In this document: positions 41,166 to 52,154 of the stretch, piece after piece
Numbering within the stretch: the stretch's first letter is position 1
Layout of the letters: every line of letters begins with the position of its first letter
NCBI GenBank assembly: GCA_964016985.1
Contig: OZ024826.1
Location: 42,105,796-42,169,795, forward strand
From: Anodontia alba
Taxonomy: Eukaryota; Mollusca; Bivalvia; Lucinida; Lucinidae
Reading direction: 5' to 3'
Length of the DNA: 64,000 nucleotides
The notes under the pieces: model-generated
Seen by the model: only the letters and a program-made list of their open reading frames with translations
Database searches by the model: none
What the model was told of the DNA's origin: nothing
Position numbers and translations under genes: made by a program

Positions 41166-41840
41166 TTGAATGCTTAACATCTTTTCTCTTTCTATCTGAC
41201 TTGTGCAAGTGACCAGGTGTCATGTATACCCCCTTCCATAGCAAACGCCAAGCTACAGCAAAATATCTGTCCTGGACCTTGAGCTTAGAAAATAATGTGA
41301 AACTTTGATGCAATGTTAATAAGATTTCTGTGTGACCGTGTCGCCTGCAGTTGCAGCAAGATGATATCAACTGACCTGCATCCATGTGGATGCACCAGCT
41401 GATCAGAGCAATCACTGGGCACATGTCATAAGGTACATTGTGTCATGTTGCATCTTAATTGGTTCTTCTATATCTTAAGAAAACAATTCAGTCTCAAGTT
41501 GAAAGATGAATAGAAATCTGATGAATGTCTGATCCATATAAAGGAGAAATCAAAATACAAATATGCTATTTTCAGAAGGGTTTCAAAATAACATACAGGG
41601 CTCCAGGTAAGTTGTTTCACAACATCATGATTTTATATATGCCCAAGGGTAAGGGCAGATATCTCTCTTTGGATGCATTTTGTGGGCGACTAGTGGGTTT
41701 TGTTATATCAGTCATATATCTTACGATTCGATTATTAGTTTGATACGTTTCACCTTCTGTTAGGTCACACTGCCATAACTCAGCTGGGTATCCATGGTGG
41801 TCGATAGAAAAAGTGAAAGAATTAGCGGTAAATCAAGAAG
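41166..41840. other. Mostly unassigned
   Basis: A J-like relic around 41365-41425 (CTGCATCCATGTGGATGCAC). Otherwise nothing seen. Confidence 0.4.
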
Positions 41841-42072
41841 AAATCAAAGAACTGACAGCACTGGTGGGTCAGTTGTCTATGAGTATATATGCTGGGAAAA
41901 TGGTCCTGAACGTGGAATTAAGACTGTTTCATTCAACATTTAACTTCCTGTAATTTAAGCAAACAGTGCAGATCCTGATCAGATGGCGCATTCTATCTGG
42001 GTCTGCACTGATTGCCAATGTCCAAAATGTCCCAGTCCAGGTTTTACAGATCACCCTCTATCAACAGCACTC

Positions 42073-42109
42073 TGACCTCACAGAGACAAGAAGAGTGAGG
42101 CTATAAATA
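42073..42109 (+). promoter_or_regulatory. CRE-like plus TATA block in repeat K
   Basis: TGACCTCA (one CRE mismatch) and TATAAATA at 42102-42109, spacing kept. Confidence 0.35.
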
Positions 42110-42169
42110 ACAGCTCTTGTTCGTCTGTCATTACTGACAATGACCAATCCCAATCAACTGTGTGATGTG

Positions 42170-42890
42170 TTATAATTTGTGTGTTCTAAGACGGCTGATG
42201 AGACCAATCTTAGCTCTAAACTGTCTGTTGCAGATAGAACAAGAGAGGTCTGAGGAAGAAAGCTCTGTTGATGATGCCTTAGCTCTGGCTTCCCGCTGTG
42301 CACGTTTTTGCTCGGCTTCGCTGATTCTTTTTGCTTCGTATTCACCAGCTCCCCTTTTTATGAGGCCTCACCACTTCGTACGATCTTGTGCAATCTGTTC
42401 CCATGACTCTGTTGGTAGGTTGAGGTCTAAGGGAGGCTTTGAGGGTGTCCTTGTATCGCTTCTTCTGACCACCATGGGAGCGTTTTCCTACTTGAAGTTC
42501 TCCATAGAGGATTTTCTTTGGCAAACGTTCATCAGGCATTCTGGTAACATGGCCTGTCCATCTTAACTGTGCCAATTTCAGAAGAGTATGTATACTCTGC
42601 ATCCTTGCCCTTTTCAGGACTTCTGTGTCTGGAATCCTGTCTTGCCACTTGATCTTTAGAAGTTTTCTAAGAAAGCTTGTATGGAAGTGGTTCAGTCTTT
42701 TGGCATGCCATTAGTAAACTGTCCAAGTTTCGCATGCGTATAATAGTGTTGGCAGCACTACCGATGTATATACTTTCAGCTTTGTGCCAAGTCTGATTCC
42801 ACTTCGGTCCCAAATACTTCCACGTAGCCGGCAAAAATGCTACACTAGCTTTGGCAATTCTAGCATTGACTTCAGCTACCTGGATTTCGT
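42170..42890 (-). pseudogene. LINE 3' end (RT C-terminus and zinc-finger tail), truncated
   Basis: Reading minus from ~42890: EVNARIAKAS, LPTLLYACETWTVY, then a long frame with LRWTGHVTRMPDERLPK, YGELQVGKRSHGGQKKRYKD and TLKASL, and finally a C-x-x-C...H-x-x-x-H-like tail (CSICNRQF ... LRTHK). This order is common at the 3' end of a class of animal LINEs. It is broken by shifts, including a TAA after TWTVY and a change of frame near 42340. It interrupts the K repeat (left part 41841-42130, right part 42885-42995). Confidence 0.8.
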
Positions 42891-42995
42891 CTAACGCGCG
42901 GTTTGATTACATTGGTCAGTGATAATCACGTGGACAACTATTTTGTAAGGAAATTTTGGAGTTTGTATATTATGGTTTGATTGTAAACAGAGGCA

Positions 42996-43460
42996 AATCC
43001 AAAGGCTGTGTGGTTATTCCATACGTCAAAGACTTATCGGATAGTGTAGCCAGGATAATGAAAACAATGGCCTATCAGTATCTATGCGACTGATTACACT
43101 CTGAGGGAAGCCCTTGTCCATCATTAAGTGAAAAAGGAAAATACATGTGGTGTTGTGTACGAGATCCCAATCCACAATTGTGAATTGAGTTAAAAACATT
43201 TAGGTCAAATGAGTAGAAAATTCAACACGAGACTAAGAGAACACCAGAGCCATCTGAAACATGTTTAACAAAAGTGCAGTGACATATTATATCACTATAA
43301 GCTAACCATGTCATCGAAAAGGAGGGGGAAGGGAGTAGATAGGGAGAATAATCAGAGACACAGACAAGGCAAAGAAGCTATCAGGATCAGTCGGTCTCCA
43401 CGTGTTCTGGACCGAGACTGAGACCAGGTGGCATTCAACCTGAGCAACATCTACAGGCCT
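42996..43460. other. No recognised feature
   Basis: Between repeat K and the 140-bp tandem element. No coding frame. Confidence 0.4.
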
Positions 43461-44895
43461 TTGTTAGCTCACCTGTCAATGTCCGTCGTGCGTCGTGCGT
43501 CGTGCGGCGTCAACAATTACTTAAAAAGCCTACTCCTCCTTTACCCCTTGGCCAATTGACTCGATACTTGGTGGGAAGCATCGGGGTAACTTGTAGATCA
43601 AAAATAGCTAAATCGTTTCGATGGCCGCCATCTTGAAAATCTGTTTTTCGCTTCTTCTCCTGAACCGAAAGGCCAATAAACTACAAACTTGGTAGGAAGC
43701 ATCGGGGTGACTTGTTGATCAAAAATAGCTAAAATTGTACCGATCGAAAATTCAAGATAGCCGCCACGGCGGCCATCTTGAAAATCTATTTTTCGCTTCT
43801 TCTCCTAAACCCAAAAGCCAATTGACTCGAAACTTGGTAGGAAGCATTGGGGTGACTTCTAGATAAAAAATAGCTAAAATTGTTCCAATCGAAAATCCAG
43901 CGGCCATCTTGAAAATCTATTTTTTGCTTCTTCTCCTGAACCGATAGGCTTATTGACTTTAAACTAGGTAGGAAGCATCGTGTTGATTTGTAGAACAAAA
44001 ATAGCTAAAATTGTGCCGATCGGAAATCCAAGATGGCCGCCATGACGGCCATCTTGAAAATCTATTTTTTGCTTCTTGTCCTAAACCCATAAGCCAATTG
44101 ACTCCAAACTTGGCAGGAAGCATTTGGGTGACTTTTAGATTTAAAGTAGCTAAAATCGTCCGTATGGCGGCCATCTTGAAAATCAATTTTCGCTTCTTCT
44201 TCTGAACTAGAAGGCCAATTGACTCGAAACTTGGCAGGAGTCATTGGGATGACTTGTAGATCAAAAATAGCTAAAATTGTCCCGATCGGAAATCCAAGAT
44301 GGCTGCCTTGGCGGCCATCTTGAAAATCTATATTTCGCTTCTTCTCCTAAAATGAAAAAGCCAATTGACTCGAAACCTGGTATTAAGCATCGGGCTGTCT
44401 TATAGATCAAAAATAGCTAAAATCTTTCTGATTGGAAATCCAAGATGTCTGCCATGGCGGCCATATTGAAAATCTATTTTTCGCTTCTTCTCCTGAATCG
44501 AAAGGCTTATTGACTTTAACCCAGGGGGGCGGGGGGGGGGGGGGGACTTGTAGATCAAAAATAGCTAAAATCGTCCCTATTGGAAATCCAAGATGGCCGC
44601 CATCTTGTTTTATATATACTTATATAGGGAAAACCTTTAAAAATCTTTTTGTCTGAAACCAGAAGGCCCTGGCCTTTGATATTTGGTTACATAGCTTCGT
44701 CTAGTTCACATGCCTATTCAACAATAAGGCACCATGCGATCATGCTTCTGTCCAGCACCCCCAGCCTGTCATCAGAAAACATTCATTTTCAACAAATTTT
44801 AAACATGCATAGTTCTATGAAGAGAAATCATAGTCTTTTAGAATATACTAGAGACAATGACACTCAGGTGAGCGAATTAGGTCCCTATGGGCCCT
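43461..44895. repeat. Tandem-repeat element with AGCTCACCTG ends
   Basis: It opens TTAGCTCACCTGTCAATGTC plus a GTCGTGC run (43489-43508), then about seven ~140-bp units (GGCCATCTTGAAAATC, TTTTCGCTTCTTCTCC, GACTCGAAACTTGGTAGG, AAAATAGCTAAAAT), and ends with CAGGTGAGCGAATTAGG. The ends are inverted. A G run at 44525-44545 replaces part of the last unit. Confidence 0.82.
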
Positions 44896-44954
44896 CTTGC
44901 TTACCACTTGTAACAAGACTAGTGGTAAGTAGTCCAAGTCCCGTGACATCACAA

Positions 44955-45016
44955 GGTGAAGATCACAGTCTGATGATGGTTCTCAATGAGAACCGAAACT
45001 GTCACAGTAAGTGGAA
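44955..45016 (+). ncRNA. Hammerhead-ribozyme-like motif (degenerate)
   Basis: CTGATGA (44970-44976), a 7-bp stem GGTTCTC/GAGAACC (44978-44994), GAAA (44995-44998), then a short hairpin ACTG/CAGT and a UA step. This is the order of a type-I hammerhead. Against it: an extra T after CTGATGA and weak stem I pairing (CAC/GTG with a bulge). It may be a relic of a retroelement ribozyme. Confidence 0.25.
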
Positions 45017-45195
45017 AAAATGGGTTATATGTTAAAATATTTTTTTTTATTTTGATTAATTGTTAATGAAATATATATTTTTATAATTTCTCGTGTTTAC
45101 AGTTAAATAGTGACACACAAAATCTATCATTCATTAAATCTTAATAACAACTGATAACAAAATAAACAAAAAGAAACATCTGGGATTTAAGTCCA

Positions 45196-45395
45196 TTAAC
45201 TCTTTCCATGCAGAAGGTGAATTTAACAGGTGACAAAACGGGTAATATTTTACTTTTCTCAGAAAATAGGGTTTGACATTTCATGTTATTTATCTTTTAG
45301 GCAAGAAAAGACAATTCACATGAACTGTAAATCCTGTTTTAAGACAGACAAAATAGAAAGGAAACTATTTTGATCTGTTTCAAGTTTTTTATTTA
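45196..45395. mobile_element. Family E, diverged
   Basis: The ends and TTTGACATTTCATG are kept. The tip reads TTTTAGGCAAGAAAAG. Confidence 0.65.
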
Positions 45396-45400
45396 GACAG

Positions 45401-45604
45401 TTGACCCTCAAAGCATCATGCAAAATTTGTAGCAGACGACATTCTCATTTTTATTTTATTATTTTTGATAGAAAACAAGTGTTGACACTTCAAGTGAGTT
45501 GTCTGAATGGCAGAAGATTTACAGAAAATGTCAAGAATTATTTTCTAATAAAAATAAAAAAAGCTGAGATTGTTGTCTGCTGCAGTTGGCGTGTTAAGGG
45601 TTAA
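45401..45604. mobile_element. Hairpin element family G
   Basis: Complete ends (ACCCTCAAAGCATCATGC and GGCGTGTTAAGGGTTAA). The core has several mismatches. Confidence 0.75.
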
Positions 45605-45619
45605 AATGGAATTCATTTA

Positions 45620-45813
45620 CATTTTCTTATTTCTGCTCAAAACATAAATTGTGGGTACTCGTTAGAACCGCCTCGCCGAGGCGGTTCTAATGAGTACCCA
45701 TAATCTATGTTTTGAGCAGAAATATGAAAAATATTAGAATTTTTTTATCTGAAAATTTTCCTTTTTTGGTCGTAAAATTTTCAGTATATTTGAATAGGAG
45801 TGTTTTCGTAATG
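45620..45813 (+). mobile_element. Hairpin element family A, left end missing
   Basis: Only the core and right arm remain. The left GACCCCCTTAAACCCC arm is absent. It starts next to the right end of a G element (45604). Confidence 0.88.
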
Positions 45814-46036
45814 GTGTACCTTCAATCGATCATCTGTTTTAGAGTTTGTTTTGAATGTTGAATTATTCATTTCATTATTCAGATTTTGGCTCTAGAAATG
45901 ATATCTGATACCTGAATCTGACACTTTATTCAAAATATCATTTCCCAGTTTTAGAATCATAGTACCTGACGTGAATTACATGATCAAATATTGATGATTA
46001 ATTTTGTCAATTAAATATATAAATATATAAATGCAA
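45814..46036. other. No recognised feature
   Basis: AT-rich spacer between A and H elements. Confidence 0.4.
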
Positions 46037-46385
46037 TACAGTGAACCCTCGTTACAACGACAGCATTTATTCCCAAAGATGTTGCCATTAAAATGAATTT
46101 GCTGTTGTAAAGAATCCTTAATGGACAGAATGATATGTAAGATAGACTTTTTTTATTCTTATTTCCTCATAGAACATATGCTTTGGATATTTGTTAGAAT
46201 CGCCTCAGTGAGGCGATTCTAACAAATATCCAAAACATATGTTGCTTGAAGTTTTAATGCAATATTCTTGCATAATTTCTCATTAACTGTCACCTCTTGA
46301 GCAAAGGTTTCGTGACATTCAAATTGTCATTATAACGAATTTTGTCGTTTTATCGAGTGTCGGTATAAAGAGAGTTGACTGTGTA
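46037..46385. mobile_element. Hairpin element family H
   Basis: Complete: TACAGTGAACCCTCGTTACA to AGAGAGTTGACTGTGTA, with core tip ATCGCCTCAGTGAGGCGAT. TA-flanked ends starting CAGT suggest a pogo/Tigger-like or other Tc1/mariner-type MITE. Confidence 0.85.
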
Positions 46386-46486
46386 ATATAATCTCTAAAA
46401 TTGATGACATACAAACAACTACTGCAGTCTGATTCAGGGCTATTATTTACAAAAACAATGGTGTTATAGCTAGCTTTAAACATTAA

Positions 46487-46870
46487 AACGCTGACAGCAC
46501 CGGTGGGTCGAATGTCTCAGTGTAGGCTGGGAAATGGTCCTGAACGATGACTTAAATGGTTGTTAAATTCAACCCTTAACTTCCTGTAATTTAAGCAAAC
46601 AGTGCAGACCCTGATCAGATGCCGCGTTCTACGGCTTCTAATCTGGTTCGGCACTGTTTTCCAATGTCCCAAATGTCCCAGACTAGGTTTTAAAGATAGC
46701 CCACTAGCAACAGCACTCTGACGTCACAGCGACAAGAATAGTGTATGGCTATAAATAGCCGTTATCTGTATTTCGTACGACGCGCGGTCAATGATAATCA
46801 CGCGGACAACTACTTTAAGAAAATTTTGGTGTTTGTATACTATGGATAGATTGTAAACAATCGAATCAAT
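46487..46870 (+). repeat. Dispersed repeat K, uninterrupted
   Basis: The reference copy: all K blocks follow one another without insertion, including the part missing between the other two halves. Confidence 0.82.
46719..46757 (+). promoter_or_regulatory. CRE-plus-TATA block in repeat K
   Basis: TGACGTCA (46719-46726) and TATAAATA (46750-46757). Confidence 0.4.
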
Positions 46871-47168
46871 CATTGTTTTCTTTTGTTTATAACTGTAGCA
46901 CTATATTAATCAACTATTTGCAAGTAACTGAATAATGGTACTGTGAAATACGGGTCAAGGTCATGAAATTATATTACAGTTTCGAGCACATGTAAAGAAT
47001 AAAGCACATACATGTACCTTGTAAGATGATTGTAGGTGTTATAGTTAATCAGAAATGGAACTGAATGCTTAGGTTGACTTAAAAAAATGGCAAAGTCAAT
47101 AGACCATGAAAAATAGGTCATGCTCATAAAATAATGCCACATTTTTGAGCCATTGTTTGGAAGAAAGT

Positions 47169-47275
47169 CCCAGTCAGCATTCTACGTAAATCTATATCGG
47201 ACCGTCATCGGCCCGTCAGGGTAGCTGACGGGCCGATGACGGCCCGATGTAGATTTACGTAGAATGCTAGCTGGG
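47169..47275. repeat. GC-rich 107-bp palindrome (S)
   Basis: CCCAGTCAGCATTCTACGTA, then CGGACCGTCATCGGCCCGTC, a short GGGTA loop, then the near-perfect return ending GCTGGGG. It is far more GC-rich than its surroundings and has no other copy here. Confidence 0.85.
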
Positions 47276-47816
47276 GTGTAAGCCAGGTAAGATGGTTATA
47301 TTTGTAACAGTTATTTAGAAATGAACCTAAAGGCTTTAGAGGGTGATTATTTTAAGTATCATTATTTTCTTTTTTACTACAAGTTTCTATATATAAATAG
47401 AACTTTCTCGGAAAAACATGTTTACAATAACAAGTTGTTTATGTTCATGATTCTGGACTGAGTTTATTTTTGGTATGTCATAGAACATTTAGAATGTTCT
47501 TGACTATAACTGGAAAATGAGTGATGCCTCTAGTAAATTTTTTTTCTAGAATGTTCTTTGATATTATATAAGGAAAAAAGATTTTCATATGGGCATCTTT
47601 GTATGCTTTCATCGAAAACTTATTCTATACCGGATTACTTTAATATTTTATTCATTCTGGAATTAAACTCTGAATTCAGGGACTTCAAATTGTGTGATCA
47701 GAAACTGTTATTCAAAGGATTTGTTTTATAAATTCTTGTGGATTATTTATGACATAAACTTGAAAGATAGTTTACTTACACTCTTTTTTTTTTAATCTTG
47801 TCTTATTTTTTGTGAA
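47276..47816. other. No recognised feature
   Basis: AT-rich and low in repeats. If the orphan exon is real this would be its 3' flank. Confidence 0.4.
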
Positions 47817-48008
47817 TAAATAATGTAAAGCTTGTTGCTGGTTTCACTTTCATTTCTTTCTCGTTACGCCTGGCTCGTAATATAGGGTGGTCACAAATGT
47901 TAACAGATGGAAGGTTGGAATACCAGGCATCTATTTCACGCTGCTTGCTTATGCAAGTGCAACGAAAATTGGCCTCTTGGTGAACTAGTCCAAAAGTTGA
48001 AAGAAAAT
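47817..48008 (-). CDS. Unidentified coding-like terminal exon
   Basis: A minus-strand open frame follows a plausible acceptor (TTCTATTTCTGTGTAG) and encodes about 63 residues. It contains HFLSTFGLVHQEANFRCTC, ISKQREIDAWYSNLPSVN and a basic C-terminal part RARRNEKEMKVKPATS, ending at a TAA with A-rich sequence beyond. Composition and codon use look more protein-like than the neighbouring repeats, and no hairpin family overlaps it. The entry frame (phase 2) does not fit the ATG at 48776, so it is not obviously part of the SLC6 gene. I do not recognise a family. It could be a last exon, a retrocopy scrap or chance. Confidence 0.22.
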
Positions 48009-48180
48009 GTCTACACAGAAATAGAACCACAACACAGTTAAACATTTGAGAATTTGTCTAAAAGTTAATCACTTGTTTTATTTAATAAAGGGGAATAATT
48101 ATGTGAATACAAAATGCAACATAACGGTAACATTAACCTAACCTTCACTACAATGGTAAAAACATAAAACACTACAAGAT

Positions 48181-48382
48181 TGTAAATGTCCTAAACTTTG
48201 AATACCTTTTTTCATACGTTTTGCCTAAATTTCACATTATATGCAGTTGTTTCTTAAATACCTAGTGGAATGGCAAACAGTGAGGACCCTGATTTTACCG
48301 CGCCTGATCTTGGTCTGTACTGTTTGCATATGCCATTATGCCAGAAAGGTTGGTGTACGAAATTTTAGGGCATATACTGTCC
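48181..48382. mobile_element. Hairpin element family D3
   Basis: Both ends are present. The arms GGCAAACAGTGAGGACCCTG and TTGGTCTGTACTGTTTGC have a decayed tip. Confidence 0.75.
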
Positions 48383-49079
48383 CACAAGTATGCAGCTGTG
48401 AAGGTTGACTGGTTCAAAAATTGGAAAAAACGCCACGCTAAAATTAAGTTAATGAGACAGCATTTTAACGCTTCAGAAAGGAGTATAACTCTGTAAGTAA
48501 GTTCAAGTTTGACAGACAAGAAAACTAGAAAGCGTGGTTGTAAACACTCTGCCACTGATAATGTCTTGTCACAAAGCTAGAATAATGAAAAATCAGCTGA
48601 ACTTCCGCATTATTTACCACCACCCTACCACCCAGTCCAGAACCTAAGTATTTAACATTTTGGATAATTGTTATGGACAAGAGCAAAACAATATACTCCC
48701 TTTTCCATAGTTGGGGACATAATAAATTAGAAAGAAAATAAAGAAACAACATAACAGATGTACTTACATTAAACATGTTTGCTGATTAGCCTAAGAGATT
48801 TGAAAATACAGTTTTCTCATGATGGTATCAGATATGGATCCAGAGAAATAAAACAAAAATAATATTATAAAAAAAGAGCAAGAGAAAAAAGGAAAATATG
48901 AGATTTAGTGTACAATGTGTGTCCAGAGTGAGGTAATACTTTAATAGATACAATTATTGTAACATAATGGTTAATGCTTTGTAATGGTTGAAAAAGACTG
49001 ATAATTTATCCGGTCATTGTCTACTTAACTGACACTCACACTATCAGCACGTTTGTTGCATGTTTCTGAATCTGTATTG
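48383..49079. other. Low-repeat stretch with the candidate first exon
   Basis: One of the few parts without fold-back elements. It holds the ATG-donor at 48776-48762. An upstream TATA-like AATATTATAAAAAA near 48860 is AT-rich and unconvincing. Confidence 0.4.
48768..48776 (-). CDS. Possible first coding exon of the SLC6 gene (Met-Phe-Asn)
   Basis: On the minus strand ATG TTT AAT is followed at once by a strong donor, GTAAGTAC (48767 downward). It ends in phase 0, as the 22592 exon requires, and would give [11 protein letters not shown]. The intron would be 26 kb. A CTCTTAG some 16 bp above the ATG could be the acceptor of a 5'UTR exon, or simply part of the 5'UTR. The evidence is only phase, a good donor and position, and short ATG-donor matches occur by chance, so this is a hypothesis. 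Confidence 0.22.
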
Positions 49080-49960
49080 GTTAGAAAGATATAGCCTCTA
49101 CAATGTTCAGAAAGTTTATTTTCGCAAAGGTATTCCTTTTGCTTACCTGGTGGCCCAATATTTGTTCTCATTAGACCTTTTGAAGTCTACTTAGAACTTG
49201 TAAAGACATACATACAGACCAATTTTTATGAAGAGCTACCAAAAATATATAACCTACTGTTCAACCTTTTGTGACCCAGTGTGACAGTTTCAAGTACAGA
49301 GCTAGACATGAAGAAGACAAGCATTCTGATAAAGTTTCATAAAGATCAGATCAAATATGTGACCTTCAAAGTGTAACTGTTTTTTTTAAGGGTTGACCCA
49401 ATTTCAAATCATAAAAAGAAACCATTACGAAAACAAGCCTATACAAATATACTGAAAACTTTATAACCAAAAAATATAAATTTTTAGATTAAAAACTTTG
49501 AGATTTTTCATATTTCTGTTCAAAAACATAGATTGTGGGTATACTCGTTAGAACCGCCTCGACGAGGCGATTCTAACGAGTACCCACAATCTATGTTTTT
49601 AGCAGGAATAAGAAAAATAATGTATACCCCTGTAAACCCCAGTTTTACTATATAAAAGTGGGGTTTAAGGGGGTCAAAATTATATAGGCATGTTTTCGTG
49701 ATGCATTCTGAGCTAGTCTAACATGATCAGACGTAAAAATGTTGCCTTTTACATGCACAAAAAGATTTTCTAAGGCTTGATCCAGTTAATTAGGTTTTTA
49801 ATCCATGGGACCCAGTTTCAAACTTGACCTCGATTTAATATATTGAGACAAACCATCTGAACAATTTTAAGGAAGATCAGTCAAAATTTTGGCCTCCACT
49901 GTGTACACAAGCCTTTTTAGGATATGCCCTAGTGACCTACTTTTGACCTGAACGCATTGC
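49080..49960. repeat. Dispersed repeat interrupted by an A element
   Basis: GTGACCCAGTGTGACAGTTT, GTTTCATAAAGATCAGATCA and, after the insertion, CAGTTTCAAACTTGACCTCG, CCTCCACTGTGTACACAAGC and GTGACCTACTTTTGACC. Remembered as a frequent bivalve repeat. Confidence 0.6.
49423..49703 (-). mobile_element. Hairpin element family A inside a dispersed repeat
   Basis: An inverted complete copy. The sequence on both sides belongs to the same dispersed repeat (49080-49960), so it is a nested insertion. Confidence 0.9.
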
Positions 49961-50534
49961 TTACGGACATTTCACGTTTCAACAAATAACAGCAGTGGTA
50001 TATCACACAATGCTTTTATTCGGTATTAGACAAAATCATGTCATAAATATGTGGTCATTTTTCTCTTTTATAACTACTATTTATGTCCAAAAAGTAAAAG
50101 CTGTTTTCTAAACAAGGATATGTCATAAGTAAAATACAAAATATGCATAAATGACACTTTCACAGCAGACAAGTGAGCTTCCAACAGAGGAAACTGTAAA
50201 AACACAATCTGGTCCAGCAAGATAAAATCCAGATTTCAGACTAATCCATAATTCATCAGCACTACAACTTACTGCATAGCTCTAGATAAGATGTAACCAG
50301 ACACATAATTTTCCTGTTTCTGACAGAAACGTGGTTATTCATCAAACTTTTTCCGATTTCAAAAAAGCCATTGATGACTCTTTCAACATTTAACACAGTA
50401 CCAAGGAGATCCTCAGATATCAACCAATTCTGTGCATATTTCATGTACTAAAGGTCTCTTAAAATATCAACTGGCCCTTTGAAAATGCCTTTAGGGCTAT
50501 TGGTATTCCTTTAATCAGTTGGATCCTGGCACCA
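49961..50534. other. No recognised feature
   Basis: No module or coding frame, up to the TGATCA minisatellite. Confidence 0.4.
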
Positions 50535-51995
50535 AACTGGGTAAGGTGATCATATGGCTAAGCTGATCACCATCATACAAGTATAGATAAGTTGATCAGC
50601 ATTATGTAGGTAAAGTTGATCAACATCATTACAGTTGATAAACATCATAAAGGTAAAGTTTATGAATATCCTATAGATGAGTTAATCAACAACATATAGG
50701 TAAAGTTGATCAATGTCTTATAGGTAAGTTGATCAACATCATCTAGGGTAAAGTTTATGAACATCATGTAGGCAAAGTTGATCAACTGCATATTGGTAAA
50801 ACTGATCAAATTCGTATTTGTATGTTGATCAACATCGTACAGGTAAGTTGATAAACCCATATAGGCAAAACTTGTCAATACCATAATGGTTGATTGATCA
50901 ACTTCATGAAGGTAAAGTTTGTCAATGTCATATAGGTAAGTTGATCAACATCATTTAGATTAAGTGTATCCAACAATAAAGGTAAATATAATCAACATCA
51001 TATAGTTAAGTGAACATTAATAATATAGGTAAGGTGATCAACATTATATAGGTAAATAGATCAATATGATATAGATAAGTTGATCAAGATCACGTAGGTA
51101 AAGTTGATCAACATCATTAAAGTTGATCAACAACATATAGGCTAATTTTACCAACATCATATAGATATGTTGATCAACACCACATAGGCAAGTTGATCAA
51201 CGTTATATAGGTAAGTTGATCAACATCATAAAGGTGAAAATGATCAATATCATATAGGTAAAGTTGATCAGCATTATATAATTAATACTGATCATCATCA
51301 TCTAGGTAGGTTGATGTACATCATATAGGTAAAGTTGATTAACATCATATATGTAAGTTGATCAACATCATATAGGTAAAGGTGATCAACATCATATAGG
51401 TAAAGTTGATCAGCATCACAGAGGTAAAGTTGATCAACAACATTTATGTACCTGATCATAATTATATTGGTAAAGTTGATGAAAATCATGTAGGTAAATA
51501 TAATCAACATCATAAAGGTAAGTTGATCAACACCATATAGGTAAATTTGTTCAATATCATATATGTAAGTTGATCAACATCATATAGATAAGTTGATAAG
51601 AATTATATAGGTAAATGGTGATCAACATAATCAAAGTTTAATAACATCATACAGGTAAATCAGATCAACATCATAAAGGTTAGGTTAAACAACATCATAT
51701 AGGTAAAATTAATGCCTGTCATATAAGTAAGTTAATCAGCATTATATAGGTAAAGTTGACCAACACAATCAAAGTTGATCAGGATCATATAGGTAAAGTT
51801 GATCAACATCATAAGGATAAAGTTGATCAACATCATATATGTAAGTTGATCATCATCATATAGGTAAGTTGATCAGCACTATATTGGTAAGTTGATCAAC
51901 ATCATAAAAATAAGTTAATCAATGTCATATAGGCAAAGCTGCTCAACATCATATCGGTCAGTTGATTAATATCATATAAGTAAAGTCAAGCATCA
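50535..51995. repeat. ~23-bp minisatellite centred on TGATCA
   Basis: About 60 units of GTTGATCAACATCATATAGG plus TAA, 22-24 bp each. Every unit carries the self-complementary GTTGATCAAC. Confidence 0.9.
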
Positions 51996-52127
51996 TACAG
52001 GAAAACTAATCTCTATGAAAAAAGTACATTCTTTCTCTCCATATTACAAATGATATTCATTTTAATCTTTTGTCATCTAACGGTCTGCCTTGAGAATGCT
52101 AAAGGTTAATACTGATAAAAAAAAAAC

Positions 52128-52154
52128 AAAAAAAAAAAAAAAAAAAAAAAAAAA
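52128..52154. repeat. Poly-A tract
   Basis: A run of A with a few C between two minisatellites. Confidence 0.7.

Larger units (their letters stand above)
41841..42995 (+). repeat. Dispersed repeat K, interrupted by a LINE fragment
   Basis: Left part 41841-42130 with shortened hairpin, right part 42885-42995 (TTTCGTCTAACGCGCGG, CACGTGGACAACT). Confidence 0.8.

Noticed and set aside
44649..45035. 128-residue open frame
   Set aside because: It overlaps the end of the 140-bp tandem element and the ribozyme-like motif, has no family resemblance and no splice signals, and is probably chance.
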